From assembly GCF_016411825.1 (NCBI RefSeq), contig NZ_JAEKMH010000002.1, positions 1,116,001 through 1,180,000 of the forward strand: a stretch of 64,000 nt of DNA, given 5' to 3'. Source of the stretch: Devosia sediminis (GTDB lineage: Bacteria > Pseudomonadota > Alphaproteobacteria > Rhizobiales > Devosiaceae). The notes beneath the pieces are model-generated. The model ran no database searches, was not told the origin of the DNA, and saw only the letters and a program-made list of their open reading frames with translations. Below are positions 25,892 through 33,907 of the stretch, one piece after another; the first letter of the stretch is position 1; every line of letters begins with the position of its first letter. Both the position numbers and the translations under genes were made by a program.

Positions 25892-26376
25892 CAGCTCTGA
25901 CCCATAGCCGACCGGCGGGACTGGAGTTCTTTGGCAACCCTTCTAGGCACTTCCTGTAAATTTGGTATCGCACCGGTTCTGTAGTGGGCTGGCATCTGGC
26001 CAACGAGGCCGGTTTCTGTCCAGATGGAGAGCGCGAGATTGGTGCCGGCCTCATTGGCAGGCAGCCTCCTGTCGCTCTGCCCGGCAGCAAGGAAGAAGAC
26101 GTAGGGTTCGTCGGATCCATCCTCAAACAAGATCTCAAAGGTCTCCTGGTTGTTCTGCTCCGACCAGACGCCGAAGCTGATCACCGCGAATTGGGCGGCA
26201 ATCATCTCAGGCACGTCCTTTGTGTGTGGCCATGGAACGAGCAGCCTGGCCGCGCCAGCATTCCACGTCAGATAACAGAATCCTTCTCGGGCGAACTGGG
26301 TCGACCAGAAGTTGGTCTGAGAGATGAGTTGGCCTCTGTTGCCGACTGTGATGAAGCGATTGTTGAAGTTTTCCAT
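25891..26376 (-). CDS. Protein of unknown function
   Basis: A 161-residue protein beginning MENFNNRFITVGNRGQLISQ. It is rich in aromatic and beta-type segments (FCYLTWNAGAARLLVPWPHT, EPYVFFLAAGQSD). The start at ATG 26376 lies directly behind the stop of the tiny upstream gene, with GGGGC as a weak ribosome site, so coupling is likely; a longer frame to 26424 is rejected. No family is recognised. Confidence 0.55.
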   Translation of the reverse strand: MENFNNRFITVGNRGQLISQTNFWSTQFAREGFCYLTWNAGAARLLVPWPHTKDVPEMIAAQFAVISFGVWSEQNNQETFEILFEDGSDEPYVFFLAAGQSDRRLPANEAGTNLALSIWTETGLVGQMPAHYRTGAIPNLQEVPRRVAKELQSRRSAMGQS

Positions 26377-26377
26377 T

Positions 26378-26524
26378 TTATGCCCCGGTAAGCTCGAAAA
26401 ATTCTCCCAGTTCCTCAATTGCATTGTCGCGCTCGAGGATTTTGAGAGCTTCAGCCTCGTGGACTAACTGCGGCCCTTCGTCACTGACGGTGTCGTAGCG
26501 CAGGCCCTTCATAATCGCCTTCAT
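26378..26524 (-). CDS. 48-residue small protein at the head of an operon
   Basis: ATG 26524 follows GGAG at a ten-base spacing on the minus strand, and the frame reads MKAIMKGLRYDTVSDEG, ending ELGEFFELTGA. The stop is one base from the next start, consistent with translational coupling. Its start is only 18 bp from a perfect palindrome, so it is the first gene under that operator. The product is acidic and helical; function unknown. Confidence 0.5.
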   Translation of the reverse strand: MKAIMKGLRYDTVSDEGPQLVHEAEALKILERDNAIEELGEFFELTGA

Positions 26525-26541
26525 CGTGTCACTCCAAGTGT

Positions 26542-26558
26542 GAATAAGCGGCTTATTC
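26542..26558. promoter_or_regulatory. Perfect palindrome GAATAAGCGGCTTATTC between divergent genes
   Basis: Two perfect 8-bp arms (GAATAAGC and GCTTATTC) around a single G, located between the starts of the minus-strand operon (26524) and the plus-strand gene (26563 or 26587). Length and symmetry suit a dimeric HTH regulator that would control both directions. Confidence 0.65.
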
Positions 26559-26586
26559 CATATTGCTTGAGATTTGTCGACGCCTC

Positions 26587-27507
26587 ATGCTAGTCGACGT
26601 TAACGGATTATTTCGTGGGGGCTTTGGAGCGGTGCGACGTTGGCTTGAAATCGCCCGGGAGGGGAAACAACTGATGCTTGCCTCGACGGATCAGGTTGGT
26701 GTGCTCAGTTACCGTTCCGATGTCGCCTCTCGCCTTGGTGTCGGGAGAGGCACGCTACACAATTACATTGAGGCGCTGAGTTTTATAGAAAGCTTGCAGG
26801 ATACGGCTCCGGACCTGGCCGCCGCCTTGGAAACTTTTTCCGCTGCAGCGGTGGCCGTCTATGAACGATGGTGGCGTCGTGATGCGGACACTGTTCGACG
26901 CCACATAGAACAAGCAGTGAAATTGGGGTGGTCCGCTCGAAAGGTCATTTCGGACGAGGCAAGGGCCAGATTGGCGGTTCGCCCACGGTCAATGCTCGAG
27001 AGTGCCCTTGAGCAAAGGAATGACAAACGCGCCTGGGAAACCAGCGCTGTGATCCGTGAGGCTTTTCGACGAGCAGGCGCAAGGGTCCCGGATATTATGC
27101 GGCTAGACGTCGAGAAAAACGGTTCGGCTCTCTCAAGTGCCCTCGGGGCTGAACAGCTTCTGGTCGATCGCGAGATCGAGGCCCAAAAATCACTTGAGAT
27201 CGCGGTATTCGAGGCAGGGGCAGGGGAGACAAGACGTGCTCACATCCGCAACGCTCGAAATCTACTGGCTCGTGCAACGATTGCTGCATCAGCGCATACT
27301 CTATCCCTTATTCTGGTGGAGGATGTCCTCGCTGTGTCAGAGTTTGGCAAAGCGCTGCCTGCCTTCGAGGAGTTTCAAATTGACGGGTCATCGTCATCGC
27401 TGATTGGCTTTGAACTACTACCCGGGGCGATCGTGATCCTCGCCAATGCAGATGAGTTTGTTCACGGCTGGAGCGGTGGCGGCGAAACAATGTGGCATCG
27501 GGTCTAA
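26587..27507 (+). CDS. Putative HTH-containing protein of unknown function
   Basis: A protein of about 306 residues with an HTH-like stretch near residues 40-60 (RSDVASRLGVGRGTLHNYIE), a helical middle rich in arginine (WRRDADTVRRHIEQAVKLGW) and a mixed C-terminal half. No family is recognised. ATG 26587 is used; a TTG at 26563 is in frame, but neither has a clear ribosome site. It is divergent from the small-protein operon with the palindrome in between, and could bind it. Confidence 0.55.
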   Translation: MLVDVNGLFRGGFGAVRRWLEIAREGKQLMLASTDQVGVLSYRSDVASRLGVGRGTLHNYIEALSFIESLQDTAPDLAAALETFSAAAVAVYERWWRRDADTVRRHIEQAVKLGWSARKVISDEARARLAVRPRSMLESALEQRNDKRAWETSAVIREAFRRAGARVPDIMRLDVEKNGSALSSALGAEQLLVDREIEAQKSLEIAVFEAGAGETRRAHIRNARNLLARATIAASAHTLSLILVEDVLAVSEFGKALPAFEEFQIDGSSSSLIGFELLPGAIVILANADEFVHGWSGGGETMWHRV

Positions 27508-27898
27508 CTGCCGACCGTTGGTTCCGATCAGCCTTCCTCGAAACCACGTGTGGCTAGTGCAGACGGTCGGGAACGCGCCCCATTCCGGTCATTCAACCGG
27601 CCTTTTCGACCTCCCGAAAGCGGTCGGTCCGCTCTGGTCGAGACAGTGGCAATAACGGGGTGGTTTGCAGACTGCCGGCTATTCTGCGCCAGCGCCAGCT
27701 TTGCGCCACAAGCGGTCGCTGCCCGAGGTGCTAGTGCAGAGGCTAGCGTCCGCCTTCTCCTCGCTTTAGTATCGCCCGGCTGTGCGCGGTCTAGAAGGAC
27801 GAGGGTAGAAAAAGCCCCAGAACCGTAGGGGGCGTTCCCCCACCGCAACAGCGTGATATCCTGCAGCAATGCTTGGGAACTGAGCTTGGAGCTTGGCT
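27508..27898. other. Gene-free border stretch containing repeat copy A
   Basis: No gene is supported here. The dispersed repeat core CGCGCCCCATTCCGG begins at 27574 and the second conserved block TCCCGAAAGCGG at 27612. The stretch separates the integrated element from the exported-protein operon. Open frames seen on the minus strand run through the repeat and are not credible. Confidence 0.5.
27574..27626 (+). repeat. Dispersed border repeat, copy A
   Basis: Core CGCGCCCCATTCCGGTCATT followed, 37 bases from the core start, by CTCCCGAAAGCGG. The two-block layout recurs in copies B, C and E with the same 36-38 base distance. Confidence 0.75.
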
Positions 27899-29566
27899 AT
27901 GCTCAAAATAAACTTTGTCGACGACAGGGAAGCTCCGCCCAACAGCGAGCAGTTCGCCGCCGATTGGCGAATTGCGCAGATCGAACGCCTGCAATTGGGC
28001 CGCGAAGATTGGTGGTTCGACACCTTTGGCCACCCGTCCTTCGGTTCGACGATCGCGTTGCTGGGTCGCCCAGATCGAATTGGGTTGCTGCTGAAAAACG
28101 CCACGTGGCCAAAGTGCGCTCGGGGTTCGTCTCTGGCTATCGTGCATGTCGACTGGCATTGGCTTGAGGAACAACTCAGCAGCTTCGCCGAAGACTTCGC
28201 GTTCACCGCCGCTACGACCCGCACGGTCATCGCCCTGTTCATGACCGGGGACGTGCGAAAAGCCGCCGATGCTACTGGCATCTCCTACGAGACTGCGCGC
28301 GAGTATCTGGAAAAGGCACGCACCCTTGTCGGGGCCAGCAACCTGCAGCGGCTCGTCACGATTATGGGCATGGGACTTGGTCGTACCGGCGAGGTGGCCG
28401 AGGAGAGCGATCAGTTTCTCGCGGTTGCTTATGATGTGTCCGAACGGCAAATGCGGATCGCCGGGATGATCGCCAATGGCGACACGCGTGCGGAGGTTGC
28501 CGTTGCGCTCGGGATATCAGAGGCGCTGGTGAAGAAGGAGATGGCTGTCATCTACGCGGCTCTGGACGTTTCGACAGCGCCAGCTCTGGCGAGATCGATA
28601 ATCGAGATTCGCCTGCTGGCGATCGCTGCATCGCTTGGCAAAGACACCGACCGGTTCCCGGAGGCGGCACACCGTACCTTGTCGGTTATGTCCCGCGACG
28701 GCCGCCCGATCGCAGCGAGTGACTACGGGCCACGACATGCGGCACCGGTTCTGGTTCTCCACAGCAGCATGACCAGCCGACCCATCAATCGCGCGCTCGT
28801 CGAAGCCCTGCAGAATGGTGGCTTTCGTCCGATATCCATGGACCGACCCGGATTCGGTGAAACTCCAGTGCCACCGGACTGCAAAGGCGAGGCCTATTTC
28901 GCACTAGCGGCCGAGGACGTCGTCGACCTGTGCACTAGGATGAAATGGAAGCGCATTGCGATCGTTACGCGCGGTGCCGCCCAAGTCGTTCTGGCCCTGC
29001 ACGAGGCGGCGCCGGATCTGATCGAAGGAGCGGTGGTGACGAATCCCGACCCGGATGCGGCGTCGAGCTTGCGTCGATCGGGCTTTCTGGCCACCATGAA
29101 GCGCAACTTCGTCAAGCGCCCATGGGCTGTGGCGCTCATGGCTAGATGGTTCGCGCAATCCCTGACCTATGAGCGGGTTTCGGACAACGTCATGCGATCG
29201 ACGGCAGGCTGCCCGTCCGATCGCGAGGTCATGGCAAGGCCAGAGCAGATGGCGGACTACTACCGGTCGCTCTCGAGCTTCCGGCAAGGTCGCTTGGACG
29301 GCTTCGTCACGGAACAGACGGCTTTGGCGACGATCGGACGCCCAGGGCCAAGCCATGGCACCGATCAGTTCACTCTGTTGGTCGGCGAGCACGACAGCAT
29401 CCATGATCCCGGCGAAACCCTGGAATACTGGCGACAGGTGCTTCCTGATGCACGCGTCGAGATGATCGAGGGAGCTGGCCGGTTCATGACGTACAGCCAT
29501 GCCGATGTCGTGGTCGCCGCGTTGACCGCACGACTTCGGAAGATCATCACGCGAGGTGCAGCATGA
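27899..29566 (+). CDS. HTH / alpha-beta hydrolase fusion, probably a non-catalytic sensor-regulator
   Basis: A 555-residue protein; ATG 27899 follows TTGGAG. The N-terminal 260 residues hold two LuxR-like HTH stretches (ADATGISYETAREYLEKART and RAEVAVALGISEALVKKEMA). The C-terminal 290 residues form an alpha/beta-hydrolase fold (PVLVLHSSMTSRPINR, ISMDRPGFGETPVP, TLLVGEHDSIHDPGETL). The nucleophile elbow, normally G-x-S-x-G, reads VTRGAAQVV, so the catalytic serine is missing and the domain is more likely a ligand sensor. It starts the operon that ends in five exported proteins and overlaps the next gene by ATGA. Confidence 0.78.
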   Translation: MLKINFVDDREAPPNSEQFAADWRIAQIERLQLGREDWWFDTFGHPSFGSTIALLGRPDRIGLLLKNATWPKCARGSSLAIVHVDWHWLEEQLSSFAEDFAFTAATTRTVIALFMTGDVRKAADATGISYETAREYLEKARTLVGASNLQRLVTIMGMGLGRTGEVAEESDQFLAVAYDVSERQMRIAGMIANGDTRAEVAVALGISEALVKKEMAVIYAALDVSTAPALARSIIEIRLLAIAASLGKDTDRFPEAAHRTLSVMSRDGRPIAASDYGPRHAAPVLVLHSSMTSRPINRALVEALQNGGFRPISMDRPGFGETPVPPDCKGEAYFALAAEDVVDLCTRMKWKRIAIVTRGAAQVVLALHEAAPDLIEGAVVTNPDPDAASSLRRSGFLATMKRNFVKRPWAVALMARWFAQSLTYERVSDNVMRSTAGCPSDREVMARPEQMADYYRSLSSFRQGRLDGFVTEQTALATIGRPGPSHGTDQFTLLVGEHDSIHDPGETLEYWRQVLPDARVEMIEGAGRFMTYSHADVVVAALTARLRKIITRGAA

Positions 29567-30084
29567 CCATTGTCCGCAACAAGATGTTCGATCTGATGCT
29601 CGAGGTCCTGCCCTCCCTCCGGCCCATGCGAACGGCCTTCGTCGCAAAATGGACGAGCAACTCGAGCAACCACTTCAACGCGCCGGACGATCTGCCCGAG
29701 TACCTGCTGCTCGGCGACCTAGGGCGATGGCTCATCGATCGCCTGAAAGCGGGCGATGTCGAAGACGTTAGGCTCGCCCTCACCGTGGTCGAGACCTGGC
29801 TCCTGGAAGGCGACCACTACGTCCAGGAGGCGGCCACGATCGGCTTTATCGAGACGCTTCAGAACAACATCGAGGACGACGACACACGCCTACGCTTCTT
29901 CGATCTGTTCGGTCCTGAGGGGCAGCACTGGTGGAATAAACTCGACCGGTTCTGGACAAAGGGCGAGCACCTCGTCGACGAGCGGAAACTGCCAGTTGAG
30001 AAGCAAGCGACTTGGACGATCGACCAGGTGGTGAACATCCCGCTCTGGCGGGCGAACCGCAAACCGAGCGGAGCAGACGACTGA
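29563..30084 (+). CDS. DUF7674-like helical protein
   Basis: A 173-residue cytoplasmic protein, start ATG 29563 in ATGA overlap with the regulator. The core VVETWLLEGDHYVQEAATIG followed by FIETLQNN resembles DUF7674/HEAT-like immunity-type proteins as I recall them. No catalytic motif. In an operon whose later products are exported, a cytosolic immunity or adaptor role is possible but unproven. Confidence 0.55.
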   Translation: MTIVRNKMFDLMLEVLPSLRPMRTAFVAKWTSNSSNHFNAPDDLPEYLLLGDLGRWLIDRLKAGDVEDVRLALTVVETWLLEGDHYVQEAATIGFIETLQNNIEDDDTRLRFFDLFGPEGQHWWNKLDRFWTKGEHLVDERKLPVEKQATWTIDQVVNIPLWRANRKPSGADD

Positions 30085-30200
30085 TGCCGCGATCACCGAT
30101 TTCCCTCATTAGGGACAATACCCCCCAAATGGATACGGCAAGCGTGGCATCGCGCGATATCGTGCGGGTGCATGGGAAATTCCGTGAGGGAACGATTGAA

Positions 30201-30692
30201 GTGACGTGTCGGAAGAACTGTATGAGCGCGCTGCTCGGCGTGATGATGTCGTCCATTGTGGTGCACCCGGTCCAGGCAGCCTGGTTCACGGAGGACTATC
30301 TCGATTTCGGCGAGTTCTCTGCCGTCACCGACGACGAGCAGGGCAAGGTCGAGATGCATATCTCCTGCAGCCTCCACTATCCCGATCACGTGGGTATCAC
30401 GATCTTCACCGGCGAGACCTACGACCCGGAGACGAGCTACGCGGACGAGGTCCCGATCAGCGTGATCGCCAGCGACCAGCAACAGCCCGTCGCCTACGGC
30501 ACGTTCGAAGAGCGCAATGGTGAGCTGGTCGTCGTGTCCGACACCTTCCGTGACGACATTTTGGCGCTGGTCATCGGTGCCATGGCGACGAGCACGTCCA
30601 CCATCGCCGTACAGTTCTTCACACGGGACTATCGGTTCTCGCCGGATGATCTCGATACCGCGCTCGTCTACCTGTTCGAGAGCTGCACATGA
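30201..30692 (+). CDS. Exported protein of unknown function
   Basis: A 163-residue protein. Start GTG 30201 has GAGGGAA upstream and gives a normal signal peptide: basic start MTCRKNC, hydrophobic MSALLGVMMSSIVVHPVQA, cleavage before AWFTED. The mature part is beta-rich, ends in LFESCT, and carries two cysteines (SCSLHYP and the C-terminal one) that may form a disulfide. It overlaps the next gene by ATGA. Function unknown. Confidence 0.6.
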   Translation: MTCRKNCMSALLGVMMSSIVVHPVQAAWFTEDYLDFGEFSAVTDDEQGKVEMHISCSLHYPDHVGITIFTGETYDPETSYADEVPISVIASDQQQPVAYGTFEERNGELVVVSDTFRDDILALVIGAMATSTSTIAVQFFTRDYRFSPDDLDTALVYLFESCT

Positions 30693-31909
30693 CCGGAATG
30701 CCCTCCAAGATCGCTGTGCTGCCAATCCTGCTGATAATGTCGGGAGGCGTTGTCCAAGCCGCCCCCGAGGACGATTACGTGGCCTTGATGACCGCACTCG
30801 AGATCGACAAGGCCTGCATCGCCCTCAAGTACATGGAGTTCACCGCAGTCCGCGGCATTGCTCAGCGATATCTGGAAAGCACGTCTCAGCACGTTCAGAG
30901 CCTGGATGGCCGACTGTCGCCCGCAGACTACGACGCTTGGCGCGTCGGGCTCGACGAACAGGCGCGCACTGCCGCGACTGCAGCGGGGTGCACGCAGGCG
31001 GCGATGAGCCATGTTCTCACCGCCAAGGCCGCGGCCTCGGATCAGCTCTACCAGGGGTTGCTGCTTGCCTTCCATTTCGACAGCCTCTCCGATTTCGACC
31101 GCATCCCGCTGGATGGGCACAAGAAGCAGACGGCGATGGGCTACGAAGCCTATCTGCGCCAGCTGTACGGTCAGAGCTTCGACGCCTTCGCCCAACGGCA
31201 GCGGGATGCCGTGGTCCAGATGATTCCGGTCGAAGATCCGGGACTATCAACGTGGTCTTGGTCGCCCGATGCAGAGCAGCACGCCGGCACGCTTTGGGAT
31301 CTCCAGATCCGCGCAGCTGCTGCGATGAGCGCCGTTCAGTTCGAGGTGACGGCCGAGGCGAACGGGTACTTCGTCCGGCCATATTTCGTCACCGAGGTTA
31401 TGGTCGTCCCGTCGCTGGTGCGTCCCGAGATAGAGGGCTCGTTGCCGATCATCCGGGGACCGAGCTATCAGTTGATCAAGGATGGCGATGAACTGGTCGA
31501 ACTCTACTCGGTTGCAGCGATGCTGCCCGACCGCCGCATAGGGCTCTTGTTCTACGGCGACACGGCAACCAAGCACATGCAGTCCCCGACCGTCCGGCTC
31601 TATGTACCCCAGCAACCGTACCCTGATGGCACGAGTGGCATCACGGCTTTCAACAACGCTTCGTTCCGCGACAATGCCCTCGTCTTCGAAGGCAACTGGG
31701 CTTCGGATGGCTGCATGGGCGCACCATGCTACGACTTCCCGGTCGAGGCTACAGACGCCCTGGTGGCCGATCCGGCGGGAACGTATGCCGAGCTGTTCGT
31801 CTCGTTCACGCCGAACGACCAGCCGCCCCCGTTCGACGAGACCGGCCGCGAGCGCTTCGACAGTCAGTGGATGCTCTGGTGGGCCGACAGCGTCGGAGCG
31901 CAGAGATGA
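30689..31909 (+). CDS. Exported protein of unknown function
   Basis: A 406-residue protein with a signal peptide (SKIAVLPILLIMSGGVVQA, cleavage before APEDDY). The mature N-terminal half is helical (IDKACIALKYMEFTAVRG), the C-terminal half beta-rich (PTVRLYVPQQPYPDG, DNALVFEGNWASDGCM). No family is recognised. Start ATG 30689 and stop 31909 both overlap neighbours by ATGA, so it is made in step with the other exported proteins. Confidence 0.6.
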   Translation: MTGMPSKIAVLPILLIMSGGVVQAAPEDDYVALMTALEIDKACIALKYMEFTAVRGIAQRYLESTSQHVQSLDGRLSPADYDAWRVGLDEQARTAATAAGCTQAAMSHVLTAKAAASDQLYQGLLLAFHFDSLSDFDRIPLDGHKKQTAMGYEAYLRQLYGQSFDAFAQRQRDAVVQMIPVEDPGLSTWSWSPDAEQHAGTLWDLQIRAAAAMSAVQFEVTAEANGYFVRPYFVTEVMVVPSLVRPEIEGSLPIIRGPSYQLIKDGDELVELYSVAAMLPDRRIGLLFYGDTATKHMQSPTVRLYVPQQPYPDGTSGITAFNNASFRDNALVFEGNWASDGCMGAPCYDFPVEATDALVADPAGTYAELFVSFTPNDQPPPFDETGRERFDSQWMLWWADSVGAQR

Positions 31910-32376
31910 CGAACTCTCGCCTACAGGCCGCTCTGCTGGTCATGTTTTTTTCCTCGCCGGTCGCGGCACAGGACACGACCTGGACGCCACTGGCGTTCTC
32001 GGGCGACAACGCGGTCTTCGTCCTCGGCGGCCCAGAAACCCGAGAGGGCACCAGGGAGATCTCGCTCGCCGTAGTACCATCCGAAGACTCCTTGGGCTTC
32101 GGCGACGACATTGGCTACTTCGTGAACTTCTACGCGGTGCACTGCTCCGAACGAAAGTCGCGCAACCATACCGTTCACGTGTACGGACCCGATGGAAACA
32201 TCGTTTCTCAGCGTAACCTCGACCATTCGGCGGAACCAGTTCCGGCTGATGGCAGCGCGATGGATCTGGCAGTTCGGCTCAAATGCTTCGCTGACCCACC
32301 GTCCGTCACGGGTGGGGTCGACCAAAGTCGTTTGATGGAAACGGCAAATGCCCTGCGTGGCGGCACGGGTGGCTAG
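31906..32376 (+). CDS. Exported protein, surface-adhesin-E-like domain (tentative)
   Basis: A 156-residue protein; signal peptide MTNSRLQAALLVMFFSSPVA, cleavage near AQDTTW. The mature sequence WTPLAFSGDNAVFVLGG, then YAVHCSERKSRNHTVHVYG and LAVRLKC, follows the pattern of the surface-adhesin-E (protein E) domain, with the two conserved cysteines. The assignment is from memory of the pattern. Start ATG 31906 overlaps the preceding stop. Confidence 0.58.
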   Translation: MTNSRLQAALLVMFFSSPVAAQDTTWTPLAFSGDNAVFVLGGPETREGTREISLAVVPSEDSLGFGDDIGYFVNFYAVHCSERKSRNHTVHVYGPDGNIVSQRNLDHSAEPVPADGSAMDLAVRLKCFADPPSVTGGVDQSRLMETANALRGGTGG

Positions 32377-32377
32377 G

Positions 32378-33091
32378 GTGCTGAACGTCACAATGAAAGC
32401 GCCTTTGCACGCACTCTCCCTGGTCATGCTTCCCTTTGGCCTTTTGACGCCCACGTGGGCAGTTGAGCCGATCTCGCTCGACGCGATCGACACCGTCTGC
32501 CTCAAGTCGGTGCTCCGGGATTGCAAGGTGCTGACGGCTGGCTACCTCAATGTCGATTGGGGCGACGACGAAGGGGCGCCAATGCTCGCATGGCAGACGC
32601 AATCCGGCTTCACGCCCGAGGCCGGCGTACTCGGCGGCTTCGTGCTGCTTCAACATGTTGACGGGAACTGGGTGCGCTTGGACGCCGGTTTCGACGGCTG
32701 GCGCTTCTTCCCACCGCGTCTCAGTCAGGATGGGCTGTTGCATCTACCGGGCTATACCGGTGGCACGGGCCGTTACAACGCCGATCGTCTCTACCAATGG
32801 AACGATACCGAGTGGGAGCCGATCGACACCAAGACCTGGCTGAAGACCGTATCGGAGCAGCTGCCGGCCGATCGCGAGATATGGAAGGGCGTACAGTACG
32901 ACTTTGACAACCCATGGTCGCAGCTTGTGGCTCGCACTGCCCTATGGCGCGGTGAGGATGGAAACTGCTGCCCCACCGGAGGCAATGCCGAGATACTCTT
33001 ATCCATCGTCGACGGTCGCCTGACGGTCGATCGCGTGAACTACGTGCCAGCCGCGGAAAAACTCGCGCCTCCCTCAGAGGAAGTGCAATGA
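32378..33091 (+). CDS. Exported protein of unknown function
   Basis: A protein of about 238 residues. GTG 32378 lies one base after the previous stop with GGTGG upstream; ATG 32393 is an equally good start and gives a shorter signal peptide (MKAPLHALSLVMLPFGLLTP, then TWA). The mature part has cysteines in TVCLKSVLRDCKV and GNCCPTGG and many tryptophans; the WGDDEG and beta-propeller-like GFVLLQHVDGNWVRLDAG stretches suggest a beta fold. Function unknown. Confidence 0.58.
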   Translation: MLNVTMKAPLHALSLVMLPFGLLTPTWAVEPISLDAIDTVCLKSVLRDCKVLTAGYLNVDWGDDEGAPMLAWQTQSGFTPEAGVLGGFVLLQHVDGNWVRLDAGFDGWRFFPPRLSQDGLLHLPGYTGGTGRYNADRLYQWNDTEWEPIDTKTWLKTVSEQLPADREIWKGVQYDFDNPWSQLVARTALWRGEDGNCCPTGGNAEILLSIVDGRLTVDRVNYVPAAEKLAPPSEEVQ

Positions 33092-33107
33092 AGAAGTGGG
33101 AGAACAC

Positions 33108-33500
33108 ATGCGCCGCGAAACAAGAGCATTGAAGTCGGCTCTGATTGCCGGGGTGTTGGCGATGTCGGTCGCTGGGCCGGCACAGGCCCAGTTCGAGACC
33201 GATCCGGAGTTCCAGGAAGTGTTCTGGTGCTATCTGGCATTGGGCATGCTGCCGGATTTCTACGAGCTGAACGAGGACGAGACATTCGTTGCCGAAAGGG
33301 GCTACGATTACTTCGGCGGCTTGCAGTACCACCTGAACGTGAAATACGGCATCGGCGACGAGAACTATCGGGCGCTCCTCGAACGTCACATGCCGGTCAT
33401 CGCTGGGGAGCTGATGACCAAGCCGTACCAGGAAAGCGGCTACATGATGATCGACCGCTGCTTCTCCCGCGCTCTGGAGCACATCGAGACCGAAAACTGA
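33108..33500 (+). CDS. Exported small protein of unknown function
   Basis: A 130-residue protein; ATG 33108 follows GTGGGAG. Signal peptide RRETRALKSALIAGVLAMSV with cleavage after AQA. The mature part has a cysteine pair (VFWCYLALGM and MMIDRCFSRA) and a tyrosine-rich middle. It is the last gene of the operon; the gap that follows contains repeat copy B. Confidence 0.58.
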   Translation: MRRETRALKSALIAGVLAMSVAGPAQAQFETDPEFQEVFWCYLALGMLPDFYELNEDETFVAERGYDYFGGLQYHLNVKYGIGDENYRALLERHMPVIAGELMTKPYQESGYMMIDRCFSRALEHIETEN

Positions 33501-33907
33501 CCATCCGGCAAGGGGTGCTGGACCAAGTCGTGAATTGATGGCGTCGGGAGAGCGCGACGCACTTGCAACCGATGGCGGCAATGTGCAGCAGTTTCACCGC
33601 ACAATAGCTGGCCACAATAAATCGAACACCGGAGCGCCGCGAAAGGACTAGGCGACGTCCGTTTCGGGCCAAAAGCGGGTGCTTGTGGCAGCTTATGCGA
33701 ACGGCCAAATGGGGGGCGACATCGGCCTGGCAGAGACGCGCCCCATTCCGGCCGTTCAACGAAACGTCGCGTGCTCCCAAAAGCGGACACCGCCGGACCG
33801 CTGGCTCAACGACCAGATGGGGGTGGAATGCTGACAGGCTGCTTTGGAATGTCCGCATTACGAAAACTGACGTCTCGTATCGACGAATTCTGGAGCCAAC
33901 CTGCGTT
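33501..33907. other. Gene-free border stretch containing repeat copy B
   Basis: A 407-bp gap between two convergent operons. It contains the dispersed repeat as an inverted pair (33657-33790). Open frames in this stretch have no ribosome sites and cross the repeat; none is accepted. Confidence 0.5.
33657..33790. repeat. Dispersed border repeat, copy B, with an inverted second half
   Basis: The right half carries the core CGCGCCCCATTCCGGCCGTT (33737) and CTCCCAAAAGCGGACAC. The left half is an imperfect reverse complement: GTCCGTTTCGGG at 33657 and GAACGGCCAAATGGGG near 33699. The whole forms a long imperfect palindrome, as in MITE- or REP-type elements. Confidence 0.7.

Noticed and set aside
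11371..27507. Complete prophage
   Set aside because: No terminase, portal, capsid, tail or lysis genes were found in any frame.
27528..27869. 113-codon minus-strand open frame in the border gap
   Set aside because: It reads through repeat copy A, which creates similar spurious frames at the other copies.
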